A DNA stretch of 64,000 bases, from positions 11,674,001 to 11,738,000 of the forward strand of contig NC_085114.1 in assembly GCF_030269925.1 (NCBI RefSeq), given 5' to 3'. The stretch's first letter is position 1, and the number at the start of each line of letters is the position of its first letter. The DNA is from Bombyx mori (taxonomy: Eukaryota > Arthropoda > Insecta > Lepidoptera > Bombycidae). Shown here one piece after another: positions 20,765-31,199 of this stretch. The translations under genes and the position numbers were made by a program. The notes under the pieces were generated by a model. It saw only the letters and a program-made list of their open reading frames with translations, made no database searches and had not been told where the DNA came from.

Positions 20765-21069
20765 CAAGATATATCAGTTAGATCCTGTGTGTTAGTCAAT
20801 CATGTCATGATCAAGGAGTTAACCGTCATGAGTGATAATTTCATTAAACAATTTAGTATTCTGCGAACTATAACTTTTACTTCCAAAATGGAATATTCTA
20901 CGTATTTTGTTTAGAATGTCGACGTCATATTTTATAGGATATCAACTCTAAAACATAGAATTAAAATAAAATTGCCGTAATAGGTATCCGTGACATTGTG
21001 TGAGCTATTTAAATATCTATAAAAAAAACAGTTTGGTACATTTATTTTGGAACGAACACTCTCTGAGTT

Positions 21070-21385
21070 TCTTGCTGATCCTTCTCAGCTGTGAAACTAA
21101 ACGACGAATCGGTGCTAAAGTCACTGTTCGCGCGACAGCGCGACGTTCGTAAATGTTCGGCTCAACTCGGGTGCCGTCGCCCGTACGCACCCCGCACCTC
21201 TCATAACAGTGCGGTACATGACGGCACGCGGAGATACGCTCGTTCGATATTAAGTAAATTGTGCGCGCGCGCCTTTCGTTACTAAGTAAAAGGTTGAGTG
21301 TGAACCGGTGAAAGGGTGTATGTGCCACCCATCGCAAAGAAACACCACTACGACCGTGATAGTGCCAGCATCAGCCTCCAAGTAA
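21070..21385 (+). other. GC-rich block ending in a donor-like site; possible host 5' exon
   Basis: GC content rises sharply, with many CpG and GCGCGC runs (GTGCGCGCGCGCC near 21261). At the right edge the sequence CCTCCAAGTAAGTCCCG gives a good splice-donor match. It could be a transcription start with a non-coding first exon on the plus strand. Short ORFs on both strands carry no motif. The first bases (GAGTTTCTTGCTGATCCTTCTCAGC) resemble a LINE tail, so part may be repeat. Confidence 0.35.
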
Positions 21386-21764
21386 GTCCCGTTTTCCTAC
21401 CTCCCCTTTCGTGTCCGCTCATTCTCCGCAGAGTTCATATGCTCCCTTTCAGCTCATCAGCTCACGTTTAAGGTGACGCGTCACCAGTCACCATGATTTA
21501 AAAGCCCCTGTAAAGGCCTACTACAACTAAAATACTTGATTTAGGACCTAACAAGAAATAGAACTAAATTAACTACCACCGCCCTAAGTATCACTTCGTT
21601 CTAAAGAAATAGAATAAAAACAGCAAGCTATCTTTGTTATGATTCCATTACGACAAATTGGTTTAAAATTGAGTTAACTTGGTTCTTTTGCCAAGAGTCC
21701 TCTGAAGACTTCAGTGTTTTAATTCCACTGTCGCTTAGTTTTTATTAACGATGTTCATGGACAC

Positions 21765-21930
21765 CTCGCCGGATCTTCTCAGTGAGTCGCGTTTCCAATC
21801 CGGTGGTAGACTGCACTACTCTTGCTAGAGCCAGTGTTAGCAACACTCCCGGTTTAAGTCCCGTGAGCTCACCTACACGTCAAGGAGAAGCTGAAATAAC
21901 CTCTCAAGGCTAACAGTATAAAAAAAATGT
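21765..21930 (+). mobile_element. LINE 3'-region fragment (GATCCGGCGAGAAACTC family)
   Basis: CGCCGGATCTTCTCAGTGAG, CCAATCCGGTGGTAGA, GTTAGCAACACTCCCGG and GTGAGCTCACCTACACG occur in the family order, ending in an A-rich run (AGTATAAAAAAAATG). Confidence 0.7.
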
Positions 21931-21996
21931 ATGTACACGTGATCTCATGATCGAGTGTTCACTTGAACCTCTGCGCTTTACAAATTTTATTACATA

Positions 21997-22245
21997 CTAG
22001 CTGACCCGGCAGACTTCGTAGTGCCTCAATCGATAAATAAAAGACACAAACTTTTGTATAAAACAAACATAAAACAAACAAAAGGATTCCGTCCGACGAA
22101 TTCCGAGCATTTTCATATTTATTTACCTTTTAAACCTTCTCTGGACTTCCACAAATAATTCAAGACCAAAACTAGCCAAATCGATCTAACAGTTCTCGAG
22201 TTTTAGCGAGACTAACGAACAGTAATTCATTTTTATTAGTATAGA
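21997..22245 (-). mobile_element. Helitron family A with a small internal deletion
   Basis: Reverse CTAG at 21997-22000, CTGACCCGGCAGACTTCGTA, ATCGATAAATAAAAGAC, then GGATTCCGTCCGACGAATTCC, with the ~40-base AT-rich segment after GTCCGACG missing. Ends TTATTAGTATAGA. Confidence 0.87.
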
Positions 22246-22458
22246 TTTTATGAATACGTTAACCTAGCACAGATAACAAACCACCATATATGTATCATGT
22301 TTATCCGGAAATGTAGTTTAAAGAAACTCGTCTCTAAATGTTATTACGAAACTCATATGAACGGTGTTGGGAGGTAAACAATAGAAGGATATCACAAAAT
22401 ATCTTAAAGATCGATATATCGCTCGTACATCTGACTAAAACATCACATATTGAAATAT

Positions 22459-22697
22459 GTTTTTTTTTATTGCTTCGATGCGTGAACGAGCTCACAGCCC
22501 ACCTGGTGTTAAGTGGAGACCATAAACATCTACAACGTAACTGCGTCATCCATCTTGAGATATAAGTTCTAAGGTCTCAGTATAGTTACAGCGGCTGCCC
22601 TACCCTTCAAACTGAAACGCATTACTGCTTCACAGCAGATATAGGCAGGGCGATGGTACGTACCCGTGCGGACTCACAAGAGGTCCTATCACCAGTA
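22459..22697 (-). mobile_element. Bm1 SINE, headless
   Basis: From TTTTTTTATTGCTTCGATGC to AGAGGTCCTATCACCAGTA. Stops at the same internal boundary as the other headless copies. Confidence 0.92.
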
Positions 22698-22842
22698 AAA
22701 ATATATATAAAAAAACTTAATTAAAACTTTAGGTTGAAGTTTCAGCTGCATTATGTTGTAACTTCACCGTCCTTCCATGACTCTGTAAACTTATTATTAC
22801 AGCATGTGGAGCTTAGATAAAAATAAGTACCAAAACTTTATT

Positions 22843-23095
22843 AAGCTATTGCATAGCTTTTATCGCGGGCTTTGAGCGCGGCGTGACGTCGCACTGCATG
22901 CGCATCATGAAAAGTCTGCCTATCTCTCTCTCGCGCGGTTTAGCTTATGAGTGTGATGGGGACAGTTAATGTTTTGCTTTTGTTAATGTTTATAAATATA
23001 GCGTGGTTTTATTTTTCATTGTTTAAATATTAATTTATTATTGTCTAATTATAATTGCATAAGTAGATAAAAAATGCTATGCAATAGCTTTACCG
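22843..23095. mobile_element. Foldback/MITE with GCTATTGCATAGC ends
   Basis: The left end AAGCTATTGCATAGCTTTTATCGCGG is answered by the right end ATGCTATGCAATAGCTTTACCGCGG. The core GCTATTGCATAGC is inverted at the other side and is itself nearly palindromic. The interior has a GC-rich left part (GAGCGCGGCGTGACGTCGC) and an AT-rich right part, with no ORF. Confidence 0.6.
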
Positions 23096-23166
23096 CGGCA
23101 GTCCCCGAGTGCCACACGTGTTTTTATTTTTATAGATTAAATACAGAAGCTGGATTTATAGATCCC

Positions 23167-23471
23167 TTAACACGTTGATTGTCATGTAGGCCACCGGTGA
23201 CCTACGAGGCGCACTGAAGTAATTATGTCGATTTCTCTATTTTCGATCTTCTTACTAAGGCGCCGGAATATCTAGTAGACTGTAGGAAAAACGAATCCGT
23301 AGATACTGAGAATGAATATATTTCTAAGACACCTAAGAGGTTGAAACGTACATTAACAAACAAAAGAAGGCAAAGTTAGGCAATCCAGACGCTTAGTAAC
23401 AGAAATCGACGTAATTACTTCAGTGCGCCGCGTAGGGCACCGGTGACCTACATGGTAGTCAAAGGGGTAAA
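23167..23471. mobile_element. piggyBac-like MITE with ~60-bp terminal inverted repeats
   Basis: TTAA at 23167-23170 precedes the left repeat, which shares ATGTAGG.CACCGGTG.CCTAC..GGCGCACTGAAGTAATTA.GTCGATTTCT with the inverse of the right repeat (23400-23468). The right flank reads GGGGTAAAA, a damaged TTAA. TTAA targeting plus long inverted repeats suggest piggyBac-type mobilisation. No transposase is encoded. Confidence 0.65.
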
Positions 23472-23547
23472 AACATCAAGATAGGTAACAAATAGTTTTG
23501 TTTTTTATTTAAAGTAAGGAATTTATAAGTGCTCGGGGTCGAAATTT

Positions 23548-23680
23548 TTTTTTAAGGCTCACGGGCTCACCTGAGGCCACTTGCTCTTAAATGCTCACAG
23601 GAGCGCATAGACATCACAGCGTAAATGCCGCCACTCGCCTGAAGAGATAAAGTTGGAGTTTAAAACTGTACAACGACTTT
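23548..23680 (-). mobile_element. Bm1-like fragment, strongly diverged
   Basis: GGCTCACGGGCTCACCTGAGG, CATAGACATCACAGCGTAAATGCCGCC and GCCTGAAGAGATAAAGTT follow the order of the reverse Bm1 tail with many changes. Confidence 0.5.
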
Positions 23681-24293
23681 TGATTTTAACGACGGAGATA
23701 AAACTTGAAATGAAATTCAAAATTCACGCTTCGGTATCATTTTATATCAGCTGCGTCACGTGCGATATAATCTTAATTCCATCTAAGCCACTGAGTGAGC
23801 TGACTAAGAGTTCGTAAATGTAAAAATCCTTTCAATTTCTCATTGTACTGTATAGAAAAAAAAAACATGTGTGCAATCCTACGTGGTAGAAGTGAAACTT
23901 CGGGAAGAGGATAATTATAGGTTTTGGTAATAATCATAGTGATACAAAGTTTGATAATTATTTTACATTTTATTCGTATATAGTAATTCAGAATGTATTT
24001 AGTACGAATATTAGGTATGAAGCAGAGTACAAAGAGAACCATGAATATAAGAAACACTGTATAATGCTTTCTATCTCATTTACTCCCAGTTTTTAATCCT
24101 ATGAATTTATGTGTCTGTCTCTTTTTACTGTCGCTTTTTCGTTTCATCGACTTTGGACACTGGTAGGTACCGTTATCAATATTGTTCCAAATTTTGTTGG
24201 TGTTTTTTACCTGTATAGCTCCTGTAGATTCGAGGAAGTATTCTTAGGGAAAACTGTTTGTAACGACGAAAGAAAGATCTTCCACCGAGCGGA

Positions 24294-24527
24294 TCATATG
24301 GCTCGGTAGACCGACGGTCCAAATGCTGTTGTTCGGAACTTGTCGATGGGAACTTGTATATATATATGCAAGCTTATCTTGAAAATGTCGTAAGCGAGAT
24401 TCAGGCATCTGTCAAATATTTTGTGTTCTATGATGGCTACCGCCAACGCTGTGCTCACTTCACTTAACTTTAAATGTAAATCACTCAATTCTAATTGCTT
24501 CACAGGTTTTCCTTTTTTCCGTGTTCA
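24294..24527 (-). other. Unassigned open reading frame, possible exon
   Basis: An open frame running from a stop near 24527 to 24294 encodes LSEVSTALAVAIIEHKIFDR, followed by CLNLAYDIFKISLHIYI. The amino-acid composition is gene-like (mixed helix-forming residues) and codons GCG, GCC, CTC, TAC and GAC are used despite the AT-rich setting. No conserved motif is recognised and no clear start is present; the listed start codon would be GTG. It may be an exon, an old pseudogene or chance. Confidence 0.3.
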
Positions 24528-24888
24528 AGCTAGCACTTTTTATGTTACTTGTATTGTGTAAGAGAAAACTAAGATTAATAAAATGATAAACAGTAAGCTA
24601 CGGCTGGAATTGTGTCCGGCATAAAACATCTGAGCACACTTTTCTAATATTTCTTGGTTTGAAGTTATCAAGTTTATGGACTTTGATCACCACTGAAACC
24701 TTATGAGCGACACCGGCTCATCTATTTTCTATATTAATATTATATTTGTTATATATGTTTGGAATTTAATATATATCATTCAAAAATGACTGAACAAACT
24801 GCGATGAAATTTAGCACATTGAGTTTTTAAAACCTTAATCTACACGTAGGATGCTATTTTATTTTATTTTAAATGACATAAGCCTATA

Positions 24889-25323
24889 TTTTTTTTATTG
24901 CTTAGATGGGTGGATGAGCTCACAGCCCACCTGATGTTAAGTGGTTATCGGAGCCCATAGGCATCTACGACGTAAATGCGCCACCCATCTTGACATATCA
25001 GTTCTAAGGTCTCAGTATTGTTACAACGGCTGCCCCGCCCTTCAAACCGAAACGCATTACTGCTTCACGGCAGAAATAGGCAGGGTGGTGGTACCTACCC
25101 GCGCGGACTCACAAGAGGTCCTACTACCAATTACGCAATTACGCAAATTATAATTTTGCGGGTTTGATTTTTATTACATGATGTTAAGAAGAACAAGAAG
25201 TCAATCGTGAACATTTGTTGAGTACGTATTTCATTAGAAAAATTGGTACCCACCTGGGATTCGAACATCGGTGCATCCCTCAATATGAATGCACCGGACG
25301 TCTTTATCCTTTAGGCCACGACG
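24889..25323 (-). mobile_element. Bm1 SINE, full length
   Basis: Reverse copy with the complete tail (TTTTTTATTGCTTAGATGGG...), the AGAGGTCCTACTACCAATTACGC junction, CGGGTTTGATTTTTATTACA, and the tRNA-related head (GGGATTCGAACATCGGTGCA as inverse B box; TTATCCTTTAGGCCACGACG as inverse A-box side). One of two full-length copies here, useful as reference for the headless forms. Confidence 0.95.
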
Positions 25324-25782
25324 ACGTCATAACAGTTCATAAAAGAACTTGCTATTATAATTAAGACAGTATCTTGGCTGATTTGTGATTTTACATATTA
25401 ACGGATCTCCTCCTCCTCGAGTCGTGTTCCTCATGTCTGAGGGTCGTGACCACCATCACCCATGAGCTACAAATGGACTATTAGTTTATAGATGAAAGAG
25501 TGACACAAGAAGCTTTTTATCCCGGGAAAAACATGTGATATCGTTTTTGAATTAAAAATTTAACGCGAGTAAAAATTATTGTGACCTAGTTAGTCTATAC
25601 TTTAGGAAGATTGAAGTAAATTTTATAATACCACATTTTGTCCCAGTGAATTTCATGAAAAGTTTTAATCGTTTCTTGTATATTTGTATTCCTGCTGTGC
25701 TGTATGTATCGCTTATGTTCTAGTGTGAATGAACCAAAAAATATATATATTAATTAAAATACGTTTTCATAAATAAACGTCA

Positions 25783-26055
25783 TGTTAACGAATCAACGTC
25801 GCGTCATACATTAATGGCTGTGATTGGCCAACGATGACGTCATATCGCACGAACCAATCATAAAACAGGAAACGCAATAGTGGCACCAATTGTCAAAATT
25901 AAAAAAATATATAACACGAAGAAAAAAAGATGGACGCGCATTTCAATGCTATATTTGTAAAATAATTAAAAATAATATAATGAGTATTTGAAGAAGTAAC
26001 GCATTTATTCATTTTCTTGGCCACCTCAAGATACATCTAAGAAATAGACGCAACA
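25783..26055 (+). mobile_element. Candidate solo LTR, 273 bp
   Basis: Bounded by TGTTAACG...CGCAACA (TG/CA ends, with TGTT/AACA inverted), with a near duplication CGTCA/CGTTA outside. Inside are CCAAT-like boxes (GATTGGCCAACGATGACGTCA), a TATA-like AAATATATAACACG and a short U5-like end (CTTGGCCACCTCAAGATACA). No second copy is seen in this window. Confidence 0.4.
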
Positions 26056-26099
26056 CGTTAATCACTTTCAGTTTAATTAGATATTACCGTTGAGTAGTA

Positions 26100-26520
26100 T
26101 GTTATTTTAGCTAGAGGTTCCACTGAATCTCATTTAGATTTGCGGTCCCTAAGTTCGACAAAAAATTTGGAGACTCCAGACGCGGACAATCTTCAGGGAA
26201 ATGTGGCGGGGCGCCGTAGATTATGGTGCAACGACTTATGAAATCGAATTGGCTTCAGGAACAAGACCATACGCTACCCTTATAACATTTCCGTGTTTGG
26301 TCTCGACGGGGTTCACGGTTGGATAAAAATGGTGCTGATTAGGGTTCAATTACCACAACCCCATTAGGGGCTGATCCGGTGATTCAAGCCCCAACCAAAA
26401 AAGTACCCACCTAGAGCCCTTGTATTATTCATTCAATTTCAAATGCAGTTATTTGACTGACTTATGATTGGTGAGTAAATTCTAGAAAACATTAATGAAA
26501 CACATTGTAGCGAGTCTGAG
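26100..26520. other. Unassigned, mildly GC-rich
   Basis: Contains GGAGACTCCAGACGCGGACA and GGGGCTGATCCGGTGATTCAAG. The base composition suggests an old coding or LINE fragment, but no frame yields a recognisable motif. Confidence 0.3.
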
Positions 26521-26548
26521 TGCGGCCCTGCGCTGGAGCATCGCACTA

Positions 26549-26942
26549 TCTATAATATATATTAATACGTGAAGCAAAAACTTTGTATCCCTTTTTACGA
26601 AAATTGGGCGGACGGAGGAGTATGAAATTTTCCACACTTATAGAGAATATATATAATAATGCATAAAAGATACATCAAATCAATAAAGAAAACATTACAC
26701 ACACTACATACCATGTATTTGACACAAACACGCATGCATACTATTTATTGTCAAACTTTTGTTCTTGACGTCTGTTGTCAAATTGAGAATAGATTAAATA
26801 TTGTTTGACTTTGTTAATATTTTTAATTGTATAGTCTTGGCGAAATTTGTGATTATAGAAGTATAAAATACAAGCATAATAGTGTACAAACTTACAATTC
26901 CAATTAGTTATAGTCGAATTTCGACTACTGCGGGACCTCTAG
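26549..26942 (+). mobile_element. Non-autonomous Helitron, family B
   Basis: TCTATAATATATATTAATACG head, TTTGTATCCCTTTTTACG block, and CTACTGCGGGACCTCTAG end followed by T. About 20 bases of the family segment around AAGAAGTGCACAATGC are missing. Confidence 0.85.
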
Positions 26943-27086
26943 TATAATATATTATTCGACGGTACTCGTAAAATGTTTTCATTCGGTTGAGTTCGAGACA
27001 AAACATACGCTGGTGCTCCGCTATTAACATTTGTATTATTTGATCGCTGTTTAATTAAATATAAAATTATAATTAGTGGTATAATT

Positions 27087-27337
27087 TTTTTTTTTTTTTT
27101 TTTTTTTTTCCACCTTAACTGGTCCCGTGGTAAGTTCGTAAAGAACTTGTGTTACAGGTACCAGATAACGGAAATAAATGTAAGGTTTTTATTATACACA
27201 TACATATATTTAAGATACATCCATAACCCTGGAAAAGACATTTATATTTATCATACAAATATCCTCCCTTGGCGGGATTCGAACCCGCGACCCCCTTGTG
27301 TAGTGACCATGTCACTTACCACTACACCAGACGGCCG
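27087..27337 (-). mobile_element. tRNA-derived SINE
   Basis: Read on minus: head GGCCGTCTGGTGTAGTGGTA (A box), GGGTTCGAATCCCGCCAAGG (B box), body TTTTCCAGGGTTATGGATGT, tail GTACCTGTAACACAAGTTC, then ACGGGACCAGTTAAGGTGG and a long A run (T run at 27087-27109 on plus). Its long homopolymer tail marks it as younger than the copy at 17600. Confidence 0.9.
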
Positions 27338-27889
27338 TTAGAACTGGCCGTTTCACTGCGACAAAACCATAGTTGGTAGCACAACATAACAATTTTTTTT
27401 TCACAGAAACAATTTTGCTATTGAGAAAATGTCACTTTGTTATAATAGCATGAGCAAAACGCACGAATGCACAAAGCTACGTGCATTTCAATCGGCGTCG
27501 TTTTATTCACTAGAAATAGCAATAAAAGGCTTTTTAATATAATAACGTGAAAATGTTACGTATCTTTTATGAGTTGAGTACTTAAAATTTTTATTTGCGC
27601 AAAGTTAATTTCTTTGTGACGAGTCGTATGAAAGAATTTCAATTGAAAATTTTAAACTGAGTGTCGTTCTAAAAGTTTTCATTTAATTAAGAATTAATAA
27701 AATAAATAAAAAGTAGAACAAAAAGTATAAAAGTTTCAGTTTAATAAAAACTCATAAAGGCAATGATATTTTGACAACAAAATATGCAGACTACGAGTAT
27801 ATGCCTAATTGTATTAGCAACAGGGCTCTTTCTGATTTTTTACTACCACAAATTTCAAACAGAAGTTTTATGTGCTTCATTTTTTTTTT

Positions 27890-28085
27890 ATGATTGAAAG
27901 ATTACTGGTGGCCCGGAGGCCTTTCCAGTTTCACCAGGACAGGTGGGCGAGCAAAGGCTCAGCCAGGAAGGGTGGGGTTTGCTAACAACTGCCCGAGCGC
28001 CTCCGAAGGAGACCTAACAACTCAAGAGCAATTGCTTCGCGAATGAATCTACTACCGGATTGGAAGAGCTTCATTAAAAAAACAA
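27890..28085 (-). mobile_element. LINE 3' end with poly(A)
   Basis: Plus text TTTTTTTTTATGATTGAAAG, then GGCCCGGAGGCCTTTCC, GGGTGGGGTTTGCTAACAAC and CTACTACCGGATTGGAAGAG. Same unit as 38649-38890, where it continues into GATCCGGCGAGAAACTCAGT. This copy keeps the poly(A). Confidence 0.8.
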
Positions 28086-28313
28086 TTTCTCTCGCACAAA
28101 TCGCTTTGAAAATCGAAAACAACCAATAAAGTCACATAACTTCATACACCAGGTCATTCAAATTCAAATTAAAATCATTTATTTCTACGTCAATACCACC
28201 AAAGCATCATTAATTAGCCTATTAAAAAAAACATGTTTTTTTAAAATCACCAAACTCGTTTTATGATAAAAAAAATTAAAGTTTTCAGTTATATATACAA
28301 TTTTATATTTAAA

Positions 28314-28543
28314 CTAGCTGTATCCGTCCGCTTCGCTGGACATTTAAAATTAACATTATTATTTATTGTCATTATTATTAGAGAGTCCAACACTCATATT
28401 AATATCCCTCATATAAATAGCCTATCCATTAAGTACATGTATTTTCTACATGGATACCAAGTTTCAAAACAATCGGATGCATGGTTCAGTAGCTATAATG
28501 GAACATCCGTAAAAACCACTGTAGATTTATATATTAGTATAGA
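28314..28543 (-). mobile_element. Non-autonomous Helitron, another subfamily
   Basis: Reverse CTAG at 28314 followed by CTGTATCCGTCCGCTTCGCTGG (3' hairpin region), and the 5' terminus as TATATATTAGTATAGA. The interior (ACCAAGTTTCAAAACAATCGG) is of a different subfamily from A and B. The 95-codon ORF over it is incidental. Confidence 0.75.
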
Positions 28544-28904
28544 TTCATAAGAAAAATTAATGTATTCATAACTACCAGTCAATCTGAATAATACATTTAC
28601 AACGAGTGTTTTTTCGTATAAACGCTAATGCAACAAAATATGTACGTTCGCATCCCTGAGTACAGTGAATATATCCAGACGAAGCAGACATTGTGGTACT
28701 GTGTTTACTTTTGAAATTGGATCTGAACCCCGAGAGGACGCGTCACTTTCAATTTGTTTGTACTCTTTGAATCAAATTAGAAATATTATGTCTCGAAGAG
28801 CTGACTGGCTCTTTTGTTAATTAATTTAGAGGTATCTTATGAGTGTTTTTATTGCATTTGGAACAGCTCTCACTTATGCAGCCCTAAACTTTTTTTTTTT
28901 GTAG

Positions 28905-29330
28905 AGGATGTATGTGTTATTTTTATTTTTTATTGCCGAATAGGCATACGATCATACGGCCCACCTGATGGTGTTATGTAGAGTATGTGGGAGTTGAACC
29001 TGACCAAAAACTCCTGCCGCTCACAGCCGAAGCCCAGTCGGGGCCATTGAGACGGCGGGACAGGGTTGACGCAGAGCATATTACATCCATTCCAATGTCT
29101 CCTAGACGTCGGACCGACGGCCGCCGGCTACACGACCACCGGTTCCCTCGGTCGGTGGGCTGAGAGCCCGCCTTGATAGCGCTGCGCCATCACCCGGCTT
29201 CCTATCCGAGTGCCGAGTATGCCTCCCCACGTCTGGCCCTCCCCGCACAAAGCGGGTGGAGCCCGAATCTCTTAGGGGGCCGAGCCACGAATAGGACCCC
29301 GAGCCATAAAGATAGTCCACTTTGATGACA
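28905..29330 (-). mobile_element. LINE 3' UTR, GC-rich
   Basis: Plus text ATTTTTTATTGCCGAATAGG, CATACGGCCCACCTGATGGT, then GC-rich CCTCGGTCGGTGGGCTGAGA and AAGCGGGTGGAGCCCGAATC. The poly(A)-side GTGGGCCGTATG..CGTATGCC..GGCAATAAA on minus is a common ending of lepidopteran LINEs. The 72-codon minus ORF is not a recognised protein. Confidence 0.7.
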
Positions 29331-29379
29331 TCCTTATGAGGTCATCTAAGATCATATATACAGAATAAACGCTTTCATT

Positions 29380-29420
29380 CATCATCAGCCCACACTCGTC
29401 CACTGCTGGACATAAAAAAA
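29380..29420 (-). mobile_element. RTE-type LINE tail stub
   Basis: TCATCATCAGCCCACACTCG then TCCACTGCTGGACATA matches the end of the larger copy at 52597-52760. Confidence 0.65.
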
Positions 29421-30040
29421 CGCATAGACCATCATTTATCACGAACTTGATTGTTTCTTAAATCATCACAATTCCATGGTAGGAAGATATTGTTATTGAC
29501 AATCAGACATCATCATAGTTTGACTAAGACGGACATTACCAGAGCCAAATGTTCAGTGTGTGAAGACCTGTCCTTCCAAGTTCGTTTATGGAAGCTTTTT
29601 TTACTGCACTAAATATGTAGGCAAACTCAAAGCTCACTAAATAAACACCAACTTAGTCGCAACACTCGATACGTGCGCTTTAACCCAGGACAAATTCCAA
29701 GTTGTAGGAATGACAACAATAAAACTGCGGAACCTATTTAGTTTCAAAGGCAATCTCTAACTACTGGTGGATGAGCGAATTATGAAACCAGCATTAATTC
29801 CACCACCGTTTCACCCGCGAAATCATTTGAGTGTGGAACTTGAGACAGCTTGAAACAGACGACCACAAGAGACACGGGAGAACATTAACAAAGCTGAGGT
29901 ACTGAATGGCAGGCGAGTGGTGAATTAATCGGAGTAATGTCTTAATAACGTATTGATCACAAGCAAACAAGAAAAAACACATAAATTTTCATTTTTAATA
30001 ATTAAGGAGGTAGTGTTGTGATTTACGTTAACATTTATTT
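29421..30040. other. Nothing recognised
   Basis: No repeat boundary or convincing ORF. The 62-codon minus ORF at 29794-29982 has no motif. Confidence 0.35.
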
Positions 30041-30042
30041 AT

Positions 30043-30345
30043 TAAAGCAAAATCGATACTTATCTCAAGAATGGGTAAGGTATTACTAATGTTTCAAACG
30101 AATTTATATATATTAGATATACGATATATTTATTTATTGCATCATTATTTATGCGGTATATATATTAGATATACGATATATTTATTTATTGCATCGTTAT
30201 TTATGCGGTATATGTATTAGATATAAGATATATCTATTTATTGCATCGTTATTTATGCGGGAGGAAATTAAAGCAAAATCGATACTTATCTTAAGAATGG
30301 ATATGGTATTCTTCCCGCATAAATCATGATGCAATAAATATACAT
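30043..30345. repeat. Three ~54-bp tandem units, an inverted fragment and flanking direct repeats
   Basis: TATTAGATATACGATATATTTATTTATTGCATC(A/G)TTATTTATGCGG recurs three times from about 30111 to 30260. An inverted piece CCCGCATAAATCATGATGCA follows at about 30314. The array is flanked by direct copies of TTAAAGCAAAATCGATACTTATCT at about 30044 and 30268. Confidence 0.85.
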
Positions 30346-30719
30346 ATGTACATCTTTTGGACTTTTTGCAACAAATGCTTTTACGCGAATTTATGTGGGT
30401 AGTGGATATTAGTATTAGCTATAAATAGCCTCTATTATCCACTAGTAGCGACTATCCGTGAACTTCGTACTACGTCGAATCAATAATATAGTATTTTGAT
30501 CGGCTTTCGCGAGTCACTTACATTATTCAAACTATCTTGATGGCTTAATCCCGGGCTTATTATTTTCAATTTATTATTTCCTACGTTTTAAATGTTTTAT
30601 AGTTTTAGTGGTCACAGACGACTAAAGTAAGTACAGTATTCGTCGACATTTGAATATTATGCGAACTACCGTCTAAATAACTATATTGTATGGAAATAAT
30701 AAACGCGAGATTAAATCTA

Positions 30720-30966
30720 TTACTGGTGGTAGGACCTCTTGTGAGTCTGCACGGGTAGGTACCACCACCCTGCCTATTTCTGCCGTGCAGCAGTAATGCG
30801 TTTCGGTTTGAAGGGTGGGGCAGTCGCTGTAACTATACTTGAGACCTTAGAACTTACATCTCAAGGCGGGTGGCGCATTTACTTTGTAGATGTCTATGGG
30901 CTCCAGTAACCACTTAACACCAGGTGGGCTGTGAGCTCGTCCACCCATCTAAGCAATAAAAAAAAA
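30720..30966 (+). mobile_element. Bm1 SINE, headless
   Basis: TACTGGTGGTAGGACCTCTTG to CCATCTAAGCAATAAAAAAAAA. Near consensus. Confidence 0.94.
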
Positions 30967-31005
30967 CTTAAATGCAGTATCATTAATCAATTTATCTATC
31001 AATTT

Positions 31006-31146
31006 TTCAGCCCACAGACGTCCAATGCGGGACTTAGCCTCCCCCATGCCACGCCACAACGACCGATTATACGCTACCTGCATCCAGAGGGTTCCCGCGT
31101 ACCTCAATACGTCATCGGTCCGCCTTTTAGAGAGCCCCTATATTAA
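31006..31146 (-). mobile_element. LINE coding-end/tail fragment (RTE-like)
   Basis: Plus text TTCAGCCCACAGACGTCCAATGC, CCATGCCACGCCACAACGACCG and CTACCTGCATCCAGAGGGTTCC. It resembles the terminal part of the LINE at 52597 at its left edge, then a different but familiar 3' region. The 71-codon plus ORF joining it to Bm1 is incidental. Confidence 0.6.
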
Positions 31147-31199
31147 TCAATAATACTTTTTAATAAATTAATATTTTTTACAAATAAATAATTTTAGGT

